From: Nesterenkonia salmonea
GTDB lineage: Bacteria > Actinomycetota > Actinomycetes > Actinomycetales > Micrococcaceae
NCBI RefSeq assembly: GCF_005771525.1
Contig: NZ_VAVZ01000007.1
Coordinates: 33,613-97,612, forward strand
Reading direction: 5' to 3'
DNA: 64,000 bases
The notes beneath the pieces were generated by a model. The model had not been told where the DNA came from and made no database searches. It was given only the letters and a program-made list of their open reading frames with translations. Both the position numbers and the translations under genes were made by a program. Positions 55,184 to 63,689 of the stretch are shown here, in pieces (position 1 is the stretch's first letter; the number at the start of each line of letters is the position of its first letter).

Positions 55184-57253
55184 CTACCGGCTCTTTGCCA
55201 AAGCCCGCTGCCGATCCAGCAGAGTCTTCTCGTCCAGAGGTGCATCTGACGATGCACGGAGCTTCCTGTAGTGCTCCAGGGCCTCGTCCTGGCGCTTCAA
55301 TTCCGCACCGGATGCGACTTCCATACGAACGTGTTCGGGCGCGTAGCCGAAGGAGTCCACAATGTCCTGCGCATGGGGACGGACCCTGGCTACCAAGCGG
55401 TTGATGTAGGGGGAGAGAGTCCTGGCACGCTGCGCCGAGATGCGCCCGTTGCCCAGGTACCAGTCCAGCGTCTCCTCAATGGTGGTGAGGGCGTAAATGT
55501 CGCGCAACCAGGTCATCACCTGCCGGGTGCCGTGGTCCTGAATGCTCTCCAGCCCCTCAGTGAGCGCTTCCCAAAGCAGCAGATCCGTGTGAGCCTTCGA
55601 GGTGTTGATGATCTCGAACTGATGCTCATTGAACACCTTCGCCTGCTTATCGGCCGGCAGTTTGGCAACGGGGCGAAGCTCTCCTGCCACATCGACCACC
55701 ATTTGGCGGACCCGGCCTGCTAGTAAGTCACGTTGGACCTCAGTCTGCTTGAACCAGTTGGCGCTGCGGCGCTCGTCGCCGGTGTCGCGGACTTCCTGAA
55801 GAGCGCGGCGCAGCCCGAACCGGTGCATCACCCGGTCGCCGGCCTGGTTGGCCACGTAGCTCGCGAGTGCGCCTACATCGGCGTTCTTGAACTCGGCGGC
55901 ATAGTCAGCGAGGAGCCGCTTCGCGACCAGCTGCAGGAGGACATTGTTATCGCCTTCGAAGGTGGCGTAGACGTCTAAGTCGGCACGTAGGGAGGTGAAG
56001 CGGTTCTCCGATATGAACCCAGCACCTCCGCATGCCTCGCGCGCTTCCTGCAGAGTGTCCAGGCTGTGCCACGTGGCGACCGCCTTCACGGCTGCGGCGA
56101 GCGTCTCCAGCTCTTGGCGGTTCTCGTCTGAGTCGTCTTTTCCGGAGAAGACCTCGTCGAGTTTGCCCAGCAGCTTCTCCTGAGCGAATCCTAGGGCGAC
56201 GGTCTTGGCCAGGCGCGGGATCAGCCGGCGTTGGTGCAGCTGGTAGTCCAGCAGCACTTCTTCCTCGGTGGTGGAGGTTGCGTTGAACTGCCGGCGTTGG
56301 TTGCCGTAGGTGACGGCACCGATCAGAGCGAGCTTCGAAGCGGCGATCGCAGCTCCGGACAGGGAGACCCGGCCCTGGACCAAGGTTCCGAGCATGGTGA
56401 AGAAGCGGCGCCCGGGGGACTCGATGGGGGAGGTGTAGGTTCCGTCTTCGGCGACATCTCCGTAGCGGTTGAGCAGGTTGAACCGTGGCACGCGGACGTG
56501 ATCAAAGCTCACCTGACCATTGTCGACACCGTTGAGTCCGCCCTTGTGGCCGTCATCGTTGATGGTGATGCCGGGAAGGACCCGACCGTCCGAGTCACGG
56601 ATCTCCATGTAGAAGCAGTGAACACCGTGGTTGACGCCATTGGTGATCAGCTGAGCGAACACCACTGCTGCGGTGGCATCCAGTGCCGCGTTGCCCAGGT
56701 AGCGCTTCGTCGCGGCTGCAAAGGGGGTGTTGATCACAAATTCCTGGGTTTCCGGATCATACGTAGCGGTAGTACCCAGTGATGCCACATCAGAACCGTG
56801 TCCGAACTCGGTCATGGCGTAGGCGCCAGGGACCGACAGGTCCATGATCCCCGGCAGCCACTGCTTTTGGTGCTCGTAGGACCCCAAGTGCAGGACTGCG
56901 GCCCCGAAGAGCCCCCACTGGACTCCGGATTTGATCTGCAGAGAAGGGTCGGCGGTGACCAATTCCTCGAACCCGGCGATATTCGCGCCGTGGTCATTGT
57001 CCCCACCGAACTCTTTGGGGAATGCGCGGTGCACCGCTTTGGCGTCTACCAGGGCATGGGACTGTTTCAGAGTGCGTTCGCGGTGATCCTCTTTGGTGAG
57101 GTTCTCCACTTTGTGGAACTGGGGATCCTTCAGAACCTCTCGGGCGGTGCGACGGGTTTCCGCCCAGCGGCCCAGCATGAGCTGTTCAAGGTGGGCCGTG
57201 TCCACAGCGGCAGTGTCGATAGGACCGGTGTTGGCGTCGTCGTGAGCGCCCAT
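55184..57253 (-). CDS. Acyl-CoA dehydrogenase/oxidase (FadE5-like)
   Basis: A 689-residue flavoprotein of the acyl-CoA dehydrogenase superfamily, of the long form with a C-terminal extension, as in acyl-CoA oxidases and mycobacterial FadE5. Blocks seen are VPGAYAMTEFGHGSDVASLG (flavin contact), RVSLSGAAIAASKLAL, AREACGGAGFISENRF and YATFEGDNNVLLQL, which carries the family's Glu region. It would catalyse the first step of beta-oxidation. It is divergent from fadA, and a palindrome upstream (57302-57320) matches one before fadA. The ATG at 57253 follows GAGGAG. Confidence 0.88.
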   Translation of the reverse strand: MGAHDDANTGPIDTAAVDTAHLEQLMLGRWAETRRTAREVLKDPQFHKVENLTKEDHRERTLKQSHALVDAKAVHRAFPKEFGGDNDHGANIAGFEELVTADPSLQIKSGVQWGLFGAAVLHLGSYEHQKQWLPGIMDLSVPGAYAMTEFGHGSDVASLGTTATYDPETQEFVINTPFAAATKRYLGNAALDATAAVVFAQLITNGVNHGVHCFYMEIRDSDGRVLPGITINDDGHKGGLNGVDNGQVSFDHVRVPRFNLLNRYGDVAEDGTYTSPIESPGRRFFTMLGTLVQGRVSLSGAAIAASKLALIGAVTYGNQRRQFNATSTTEEEVLLDYQLHQRRLIPRLAKTVALGFAQEKLLGKLDEVFSGKDDSDENRQELETLAAAVKAVATWHSLDTLQEAREACGGAGFISENRFTSLRADLDVYATFEGDNNVLLQLVAKRLLADYAAEFKNADVGALASYVANQAGDRVMHRFGLRRALQEVRDTGDERRSANWFKQTEVQRDLLAGRVRQMVVDVAGELRPVAKLPADKQAKVFNEHQFEIINTSKAHTDLLLWEALTEGLESIQDHGTRQVMTWLRDIYALTTIEETLDWYLGNGRISAQRARTLSPYINRLVARVRPHAQDIVDSFGYAPEHVRMEVASGAELKRQDEALEHYRKLRASSDAPLDEKTLLDRQRALAKSR

Positions 57254-57298
57254 GGGTGAACTCCTCAGTCTTGGATCACAGTGATTGTCAACACATCC

Positions 57299-57304
57299 AT
57301 TCTA
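57299..57304 (-). promoter_or_regulatory. Putative -10 box of the acyl-CoA dehydrogenase gene
   Basis: TAGAAT on the minus strand directly follows the palindromic operator, so a bound regulator would cover the region just upstream of it. The transcript leader would be about 35 nt, with GAGGAG before the ATG. Confidence 0.35.
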
Positions 57305-57320
57305 AGATACTGACCAGTAA
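57302..57320. promoter_or_regulatory. Operator copy 1 of the fatty-acid locus
   Basis: CTAAGATACTGACCAGTAA contains the inverted arms TACTG and CAGTA separated by two bases, typical of TetR-type operators. It matches the site at 57760-57778 in 18 of 19 positions. Confidence 0.6.
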
Positions 57321-57407
57321 CTTGGCTACTCGGGGCAAGCGTTGCCGGACCACTGGCGTCCTTGTGGGGCATTGACCCTCGCTGGATGCTCATGGTGAAG
57401 TAAGGCC

Positions 57408-57713
57408 ATGGTGTGGATGATCGCAATCGTGCTCTGGATTGCTGGGACTTTTGTTTTTGCCGCTTCCGCGAACATGGTGGTGCGTGCCAATCCCACCAGC
57501 CGAGTCCCTCAGTGGTTCGGTCGGCCCCAGCGCCATCCCGGCCGGATCTATGCAGTCAGAATCGCTGCCCTGGCGCTGTTGTGCGCTTCGGCTGGGCTGC
57601 TCGCTGCTGAGGTCGGGGTGGGGGCGTTTCTGGCAGTTCTTTTGGGTGGGCTTCCTGCTGTGTTCCTCGTGCACCGGCACAATCGAGAGCGGACAGAAAT
57701 ACGGAATCACTGA
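57408..57713 (+). CDS. Small membrane protein of unknown function
   Basis: The 101-residue product has an N-terminal hydrophobic segment (MIAIVLWIAGTFVFAASANM) and two more near residues 50-85 (IAALALLCASAGLLAAEVGV, FLAVLLGGLPAVFLV), with a basic linker VPQWFGRPQRHPGR between. I do not recognise the family. The gene lies alone between the divergent fadE and fadA promoters, reading toward fadA. Codon use and a start after TAAGG make it plausibly real. Confidence 0.55.
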   Translation: MVWMIAIVLWIAGTFVFAASANMVVRANPTSRVPQWFGRPQRHPGRIYAVRIAALALLCASAGLLAAEVGVGAFLAVLLGGLPAVFLVHRHNRERTEIRNH

Positions 57714-57738
57714 GCCGGACCCCCTGGCGGGTATGAAA

Positions 57739-57766
57739 GTGACAGCCAACACAGGTAGGCTAAGAT
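57739..57766 (+). promoter_or_regulatory. Promoter of the fadA operon
   Basis: GTGACA (57739-57744) and TAAGAT (57761-57766) are 16 bases apart, five and five of six matches to consensus. The -10 box is inside the 19-base operator copy, so a repressor there would block transcription. Confidence 0.5.
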
Positions 57767-57778
57767 ACTGACGAGTAA
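57760..57778. promoter_or_regulatory. Operator copy 2 of the fatty-acid locus
   Basis: CTAAGATACTGACGAGTAA overlaps the -10 box of the fadA promoter. The arms are TACT and AGTA. Together with copy 1 it suggests one regulator for the divergent fadE and fadA-fabG-maoC units; no TetR-family gene is in the window. Confidence 0.6.
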
Positions 57779-57804
57779 TATTTGCGATCCTTCAGGAGTA
57801 GACC

Positions 57805-59094
57805 ATGGCAGAAACACCGCGCGACGCCGTCATCATCGGCGGGAACCGGATCCCCTTCGCCCGTGCGCATGGCGCGTATGCGAAGTCCTCCAACCAGGAC
57901 ATGCTGACCTCAGCCCTCAACGGGCTCATCGCAAGGTACGGACTCCAAGGGAAGCAGCTGGGCGCAGTGGCTGGCGGAGCCGTTCTGAAGCACTCGAAGA
58001 ACTTTAACCTCGTCCGTGAGTCTGCACTTGGCACGCCGCTGGACCCCAAAACCCCTGCTTACGACGTACAGATGGCGTGCGCCACCGGGACCGAGGCCAT
58101 CGGTTCACTTGCCAACAAGATCAAGTTGGGCCAGATCGATTCAGCCATCGGAGGCGGAGTGGACTCCATCTCCGACGCTCCCATCGTTGTCAGCGACGAG
58201 CTGCGCGGCATCTTGATGGAGGCGACCCGAGCAAAGACTGCAGGACAGCGGTTGAAGGCTCTCGCGAAAATCCGGCCCGGGCACCTAGCACCGAAAGCCC
58301 CAGGCACCGGTGAGCCACGAACCGGACTGTCCATGGGCGAGCATATGGCGGTCACCGCCAATAAATGGGGCATCACCCGTGAAGAGCAGGATGAACTGGC
58401 TGTGGCGTCGCACCGCAACCTGGCGTCTGCTTATGAAAGCGGATTCTTCAACGACCTGATCTCGCCGTTCACAGGCCTCAGCGCGGACAACAACATGCGT
58501 GCAGACTCCAGCATCGAGAAGCTGGCGAAGCTCTCCCCGGTCTTCGGTAAGGACCTCGGTGGGAACGCCACCATCACCGCCGCAAACTCCACACCTCTGA
58601 CGGATGGAGCTTCCGCAGTGCTGTTGGGCTCAGAGGAATGGGCCGATGCTCATGACCTCCCCAAATTGGCCAACTTTGTTGACTACGAACAGGGCGCAGT
58701 GGACTTCGTAGACGGCGCTGAAGGTCTCCTGATGGCGCCTACCTACGCCGCAGCTCGGATGCTCAAGCGCAATAACCTGACCTTCGAGGACTTCGAATAC
58801 TTCGAAATTCACGAAGCCTTCGCCTCAACAGTTCTGGCACAGATGAAAGCCTGGGAATCCGAAGACTTCTGCCGCGACGTCCTCGGTCTGGACAAGCCGC
58901 TGGGAAGCATCGACCGCAGCAAACTCAATGTCAACGGCTCATCACTTGCTGCCGGACACCCCTTCGCTGCGACCGGCGGCCGGATCGTAGCGACACTGGC
59001 CAAACTACTGCACGGAAAGCCCGGAAAGCTCGGCTTTATCTCTGTGTGCGCAGCTGGTGGCCAGGGAATCACCGCAATCATCGAAGGACGGTAA
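57805..59094 (+). CDS. fadA: Acetyl-CoA C-acyltransferase (FadA2-like thiolase)
   Basis: The 429-residue thiolase cleaves 3-ketoacyl-CoA to acetyl-CoA, the last step of beta-oxidation. The catalytic Cys is in VQMACATGTEA (about residue 93), the His in EIHEAFA, and the second Cys in the C-terminal VCAAGGQG. NVNGSSLAAGHPFAATGGR is also typical. The order fadE / fadA-fabG-maoC equals mycobacterial fadE5 / fadA2-fabG4-htdX. The ATG follows AGGAG. First gene of the operon. Confidence 0.93.
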   Translation: MAETPRDAVIIGGNRIPFARAHGAYAKSSNQDMLTSALNGLIARYGLQGKQLGAVAGGAVLKHSKNFNLVRESALGTPLDPKTPAYDVQMACATGTEAIGSLANKIKLGQIDSAIGGGVDSISDAPIVVSDELRGILMEATRAKTAGQRLKALAKIRPGHLAPKAPGTGEPRTGLSMGEHMAVTANKWGITREEQDELAVASHRNLASAYESGFFNDLISPFTGLSADNNMRADSSIEKLAKLSPVFGKDLGGNATITAANSTPLTDGASAVLLGSEEWADAHDLPKLANFVDYEQGAVDFVDGAEGLLMAPTYAAARMLKRNNLTFEDFEYFEIHEAFASTVLAQMKAWESEDFCRDVLGLDKPLGSIDRSKLNVNGSSLAAGHPFAATGGRIVATLAKLLHGKPGKLGFISVCAAGGQGITAIIEGR

Positions 59095-59102
59095 CAGGCT
59101 CA

Positions 59103-60461
59103 ATGGCTCAGGACTCCTACACGGAATTCGTCAACACAGGTCTCGGAAAGAAAATCACCAAGGCCCTCGGGTTGCCGCAACCGGCCAAGCTCCGGCGCTA
59201 CAGACCAGATGCCCCCGTCATTCACGGCCCGGTGGTCCTCCTTGGGTCCACTGAGGCCTCAGATATTCTTGCGCGTCACCTGCTCGGGTGGGGACTGGAT
59301 GTACGGCGGCACATTGGCCCCAAAGAAAAAGTCGCCGCCGTTGTCGCGCTCTTCGACTCCGTGGCGACTCCGGCTCAGCTCAGTGACACTGTGCTTGCTG
59401 TTGGGGGGTTGTTGAAGCAGCTGAAGTCCTCCGCGCGCGTCATTACGGTCTTCCGGGACCCCGCGCACACCGAGGATCCTGCAGTGCGCGCCGCCCGGAA
59501 GGGCGTTGAAGGGCTGACTCGCTCACTGGCCCATGAAATGCGTGCCGGGGGAACCGCCAACGGAATTATGCTCCATGAAGAGTTGGACATCGCATCACCG
59601 TCAGTAGCGGGAGCTCTCCGTTTCCTTCTGTCAGGACGCTCTGCGTTCGTCTCCGGTCAGTTCATCACCGTGGACTCAGTCAATGGTGCACTGCCGGATG
59701 ACTGGGCTGCCCCACTGGAGGGACAGGTCGCCGTGGTGACCGGTGCAGCTCGGGGGATCGGCGCCGCTATTGCGCGCACACTCCACCGGGATGGAGCACG
59801 CGTGGTTGTCGTAGACATTCCTGCTGCCGGTGAGCAGCTCGCGGCTGTGGCCAATGAGGTCGCCGGTACCGCTCTCCAGCTCGACATCACGGACGACGAC
59901 GCCGGAGAGCAGATACTGGATCACGCTGAGCAGTACTACGGGCGGCTGGACATTGTGGTGCACAACGCGGGCATCACCCGGGACAAGCTTCTGGCCAATA
60001 TGGACTCCTCCAGGTGGGATTCGGTCATCGCGGTCAATATTGAGTCCCAGCTGCGGATGAACCGAGCTCTGTTGAACTCTGAGCTGTTCAACCGACCTGA
60101 GGGCACCGTAGGACCGCGTATCGTGTCTCTGGCGTCAACCTCAGGTATCGCGGGAAATCGTGGGCAGTCCAACTACGCGGCATCCAAGGCTGGAGTGATG
60201 GGAATGGTGTCAGCCTCGTCGTCTCAGCTCCAAGCTCGGCACGGCACGATCAACGCTGTCGCACCAGGTTTCATTGAGACTGAGATGACCGCGAAAATGC
60301 CATTTGCGACGCGTGAGGTGGCCAGACGGCTGAATTCCCTGAACCAGGGAGGACGGCCAGAGGACGTCGCGGAGACAATCGCCTATCTGGCCTCACCAGC
60401 GGCAGCCGGTACCTCTGGTCTGACGCTGAGGGTCTGCGGCCAAAACCTTGTCGGAGCGTGA
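59103..60461 (+). CDS. fabG: 3-oxoacyl-(ACP/CoA) reductase, high-molecular-weight FabG4 type
   Basis: The 452-residue product is twice the size of common FabG. The C-terminal half is a classical short-chain reductase: VTGAARGIGAAIART (NAD(P) binding), HNAGITRDKLL, and the Ser-Tyr-Lys triad in VSLASTSG and SNYAASKAG. The N-terminal 200 residues form a degenerate Rossmann-like domain, as in mycobacterial FabG4. It would reduce or oxidise 3-keto/3-hydroxyacyl thioesters. The upstream frame is longer; the ATG at 59103, eight bases after fadA, begins the typical N-terminus. Confidence 0.9.
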   Translation: MAQDSYTEFVNTGLGKKITKALGLPQPAKLRRYRPDAPVIHGPVVLLGSTEASDILARHLLGWGLDVRRHIGPKEKVAAVVALFDSVATPAQLSDTVLAVGGLLKQLKSSARVITVFRDPAHTEDPAVRAARKGVEGLTRSLAHEMRAGGTANGIMLHEELDIASPSVAGALRFLLSGRSAFVSGQFITVDSVNGALPDDWAAPLEGQVAVVTGAARGIGAAIARTLHRDGARVVVVDIPAAGEQLAAVANEVAGTALQLDITDDDAGEQILDHAEQYYGRLDIVVHNAGITRDKLLANMDSSRWDSVIAVNIESQLRMNRALLNSELFNRPEGTVGPRIVSLASTSGIAGNRGQSNYAASKAGVMGMVSASSSQLQARHGTINAVAPGFIETEMTAKMPFATREVARRLNSLNQGGRPEDVAETIAYLASPAAAGTSGLTLRVCGQNLVGA

Positions 60462-60468
60462 GGAAGAT

Positions 60469-61386
60469 ATGAGCAAGCCAATTCGGATTCCGATGCCGAA
60501 GCTGGGCCGTCTGTATCAGAAGGCCGCGCTCGACGCCGCGCGGTCGAAGATCTCATCTGGTGGCAGCCTCAAGGCGTTCCCAGAGCAGTCAGTGGTGGCT
60601 GAACACCCGGGAATCACCGAAGACCAGGCCGAACAGTACAGGCGTCTGCTGGCAGGTGAGCCCTTCGATGGGGTCCACCGACGGTCATTGCCATCGGTTC
60701 TGCTCCACATCGCGGGCTTCCCAGTACAAATGGCGCTGATGTCTCGTGATTCCTTCCCGCTGCCTCTGATGGGCATGGTTCACCTGTCGAACGAGGTTCT
60801 GCATCACCAGCCAGTCCATACTGATACCCCGCTGCAGATACTCGCCAGGGCAGGCAACTTCGCCCCGCACCGCCGCGGCACACAGGTCGATATCATCATC
60901 GAGATCTACCCAGCCGGACTGGACCCAGCGTCAGCGAGCTCGGCCGACTGCCTCTACTCAAGCACCTCTCAGTACCTCGGAATGGGCACCTATCTCTTCT
61001 CCAAAGATGAGGGAGGTGCCTCGAGCCGGGAAGAGTTTACTCCGCCGACGAAGACCGCTCTGTGGACTCTCGGGACTGATGCCGGTCGGCAGTATGCGGC
61101 CGTCTCCGGTGACTACAACCCCATCCATCTCAGCGGTTTGACGGCTAAGGCCCTCGGACAGAAGCGAGCGATCGTTCACGGCATGTACTTGGCAGCCCGC
61201 ATGCTCGAGGGCCGTGAGCCTGAATCTGCCGGCCACCGCTGGGACATCACCTTCGAAGCGCCCGTTGGGCTCCCCGGCAAAGTCGCCTTTGCCGCCGAGC
61301 GGGTCGATGCGAATACTCAACAGTTCACGGGGTGGAACCCGCGGAAGGGCCGCCGTCACTTCGCTGGCCAGCTGACCCTGCCCTAA
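60469..61386 (+). CDS. MaoC-like hydratase (HtdX type)
   Basis: The 305-residue product has a double hotdog fold with the hydratase motif in GDYNPIHLSGLTAKALGQ, followed by IVHGMYLAARML; the Asp and His of this motif are the catalytic residues. It would hydrate or dehydrate acyl thioesters, the partner step of FabG. The same gene order occurs in mycobacteria as htdX after fabG4. The ATG at 60469, seven bases after the fabG stop, follows GAGGAAG. End of the operon, 36 bases before dxs. Confidence 0.88.
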   Translation: MSKPIRIPMPKLGRLYQKAALDAARSKISSGGSLKAFPEQSVVAEHPGITEDQAEQYRRLLAGEPFDGVHRRSLPSVLLHIAGFPVQMALMSRDSFPLPLMGMVHLSNEVLHHQPVHTDTPLQILARAGNFAPHRRGTQVDIIIEIYPAGLDPASASSADCLYSSTSQYLGMGTYLFSKDEGGASSREEFTPPTKTALWTLGTDAGRQYAAVSGDYNPIHLSGLTAKALGQKRAIVHGMYLAARMLEGREPESAGHRWDITFEAPVGLPGKVAFAAERVDANTQQFTGWNPRKGRRHFAGQLTLP

Positions 61387-61410
61387 TCACCTTTGATGCA
61401 GCAATATCGG

Positions 61411-61416
61411 TAGACT
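61411..61416 (+). promoter_or_regulatory. -10 box TAGACT for leaderless dxs
   Basis: TAGACT ends six bases before the dxs ATG, and no Shine-Dalgarno sequence precedes the start. A TTGATG at 61393-61398 is too close to serve as a normal -35 element. Confidence 0.4.
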
Positions 61417-61422
61417 GAATCA

Positions 61423-63420
61423 ATGAGCATTCTTCCTACGATCCGCTCACCACAGGACCTCTCCAAGCTCAGCGTTGAGCAGCTGGAACGGTTGGCTGAG
61501 GAGATTCGGCAATTCCTCATCACCCATGTCTCCGCCACAGGAGGACACTTAGGTCCCAACCTGGGCGTCGTTGAGCTTTCCCTGGCGATCCACCGGATCT
61601 TCGACTCGCCCCGGGATTCGATCATTTTTGATACCGGACACCAGTCCTATGTACACAAACTCGTCACTGGTCGCCAAGACTTCTCCACGCTGAGGCAGCA
61701 GGGAGGCCTAGCGGGGTACCCGGACCGCTCTGAGTCCATTCATGACATCGTTGAGTCTTCGCACGCCTCCAGTTCTCTCGCCTGGGCAGATGGCATTTCC
61801 CGCGCCCGAGCCCTCGCGGGGGAGGGTGACCGCTATGTGGTTCCTATCATCGGCGACGGCGCCCTCACCGGGGGTATGGCTTGGGAGGCGTTAAACAACA
61901 TTGCCGCTGACAAAAACCGCCGAGTGGTCATCGTCGTCAATGACAACGGTCGCTCCTACGCTCCCACCGTCGGTGGTATCGCCAACCAGCTGTCCAACCT
62001 CAGACGAGGATTCTTGGACAAGCTCAGAACACACCCGATCTATGAATCGGTGATGGATGGCACCAAGCACAAACTCGTCAGCGGCGGGCCCATGAGCCAG
62101 ATGGTGTACCGGAGTCTGCATGCAGCCAAAAAAGGCGCAAAAGACTTTTGGGCACCACAGGGACTGTTCGAAGATCTGGGCATGAAGTACATCGGCCCAG
62201 TCGACGGCCACGACCAGTCAGCTCTGGAAGAGGCCCTCAGCGACGCACGGAAGTACGAAGGGCCGGTGATCGTTCACGCGCTGACAGAAAAAGGACGCGG
62301 ATACGCGCCCGCTCGAGCCAATGAAGCAGACCAGTTCCATGCAGTCGGCGTTATTGACCCAGAAACGGGCGATCCCGTTTCCCGAGGGGCTGCCCGCTCC
62401 TGGACTTCAGTCTTCGAAGAGGAAATCGCCGCGATCGCAGATGAGCGCAGTGACATTGTGGCCCTCACCGGTGCGATGCTCACCCCCGTAGGGCTGCGCA
62501 CCCTGGCAGCGAAGCACCCTGACCGAGTCATCGATGTGGGGATCGCTGAACAGCATGCGGTGACCTCAGCAGCCGGCCTAGCCTACGGCGGCCTGCACCC
62601 CGTGGTCGCGCTCTATGCGACCTTCCTCAATCGCGCATTTGATCAAATCCTCATGGATGTTGCGCTGCACAAAGCAGGGGTCACTTTCGTTTTGGACCGT
62701 GCCGGTGTGACCGGCCCAGATGGTCCCAGCCACCACGGTATGTGGGATCTATCGCTCCTGCAGATCGTCCCAGGGCTCAGAATCGCCGCTCCAAGAGACT
62801 CCACACGACTGCGAGAAGAGCTCCGCGAAGCAGTAGCAGTGGAGGAAGGGCCGACCGTGGTGCGGTTCTCCAAGGGCTCTGTCAACGATGAGCTCGATGC
62901 TGTAGAGCGACTCCGCGACAGCGTTGACGTTCTCTACACCAGCAGTGAACATGATCCTGACGGTTCCTACACCAATGACGTGATGATCGTCTCAGTAGGC
63001 GCCATGGGTGAATTATCGCTTGATGTGGCACGTCGCCTGGAGGACCAAGGAATCACCGCGACAGTGATCGACCCCCGGTGGGTCTTGCCCGTGCCGGAAT
63101 CGGTCGTTGCTCTGGCTGCTCGTCACCGCATCGTCGTATGTATTGAGGACGGAGTCAAAGCTGGGGGTGTGGGTTCCCGCATCCGTCAAGTAATGCGGGA
63201 AGCCGGTGTCGACACGGCTTTGAATGAGGTAGGGCTTCCAGTGGAGTTCCTCGAGCACGGATCACGTAAGCAGGTGATGGAGCGAGTCGGTCTGACCTCT
63301 GCCCAGATAGCTCATGACACCGTGGCCCAAGTGCTCGGCACAAAGGTTCCGTTCGCTCGGCGTCTGCCAGGGGAAGACCTTCCGACCGGAGAGGTTCCCG
63401 CCTTCCGCTCACAGCGCTAG
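61423..63420 (+). CDS. dxs: 1-deoxy-D-xylulose-5-phosphate synthase
   Basis: Dxs condenses pyruvate and glyceraldehyde 3-phosphate using thiamine diphosphate, the first step of the MEP pathway to isoprenoids and, here, to the undecaprenyl carrier that UppP recycles. The 665-residue product has the His block [14 protein letters not shown], the thiamine motif [22 protein letters not shown], and in the second domain [20 protein letters not shown] and the transketolase C-terminal domain. Length and motifs are intact. Confidence 0.97.
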   Translation: MSILPTIRSPQDLSKLSVEQLERLAEEIRQFLITHVSATGGHLGPNLGVVELSLAIHRIFDSPRDSIIFDTGHQSYVHKLVTGRQDFSTLRQQGGLAGYPDRSESIHDIVESSHASSSLAWADGISRARALAGEGDRYVVPIIGDGALTGGMAWEALNNIAADKNRRVVIVVNDNGRSYAPTVGGIANQLSNLRRGFLDKLRTHPIYESVMDGTKHKLVSGGPMSQMVYRSLHAAKKGAKDFWAPQGLFEDLGMKYIGPVDGHDQSALEEALSDARKYEGPVIVHALTEKGRGYAPARANEADQFHAVGVIDPETGDPVSRGAARSWTSVFEEEIAAIADERSDIVALTGAMLTPVGLRTLAAKHPDRVIDVGIAEQHAVTSAAGLAYGGLHPVVALYATFLNRAFDQILMDVALHKAGVTFVLDRAGVTGPDGPSHHGMWDLSLLQIVPGLRIAAPRDSTRLREELREAVAVEEGPTVVRFSKGSVNDELDAVERLRDSVDVLYTSSEHDPDGSYTNDVMIVSVGAMGELSLDVARRLEDQGITATVIDPRWVLPVPESVVALAARHRIVVCIEDGVKAGGVGSRIRQVMREAGVDTALNEVGLPVEFLEHGSRKQVMERVGLTSAQIAHDTVAQVLGTKVPFARRLPGEDLPTGEVPAFRSQR

Positions 63421-63428
63421 CCGGTCGT

Positions 63429-63689
63429 TCAGGCGGTTCGCATATTGGTGAGGTGAAGACTCCAGCCTGCATGGCCATCGGGTCCCACGCTCACGTCCGC
63501 ACCATAGGCAGCAGCACGCTCCTGGAGGACATCTAGCCCCACGCCCACAGAGGGGCTGGTGCGTTGCCGTGCGGGATCCACCTCGTTCTGGACCAGAAGC
63601 TCCGCGCAGTCATCTTCGACAGCGAATCGAATGTGGCAGGCTGGTCGACCATCCGAAGAGAACGCTCCGTATTTCAGGACATTGGCGGC
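63429..63689 (-). pseudogene. 3' end of a two-component sensor histidine kinase, cut by an IS element
   Basis: Read on the minus strand, about 86 codons to the stop at 63429-63431 encode the end of a kinase ATP-binding domain: ANVLKYGAFSSDGRPACHIR (N-box), VEDDCAELLVQNEVDP, and VGVGLDVLQERAAAYGADVS (G-box region of the HisKA_3/NarL type), ending LTNMRTA. No start codon belongs to it. At its upstream side the frame meets the stop of an ISL3-type transposase gene, so insertion removed or separated the rest. Too short and startless to be in a simple gene list, but the domain is clear. Confidence 0.75.
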
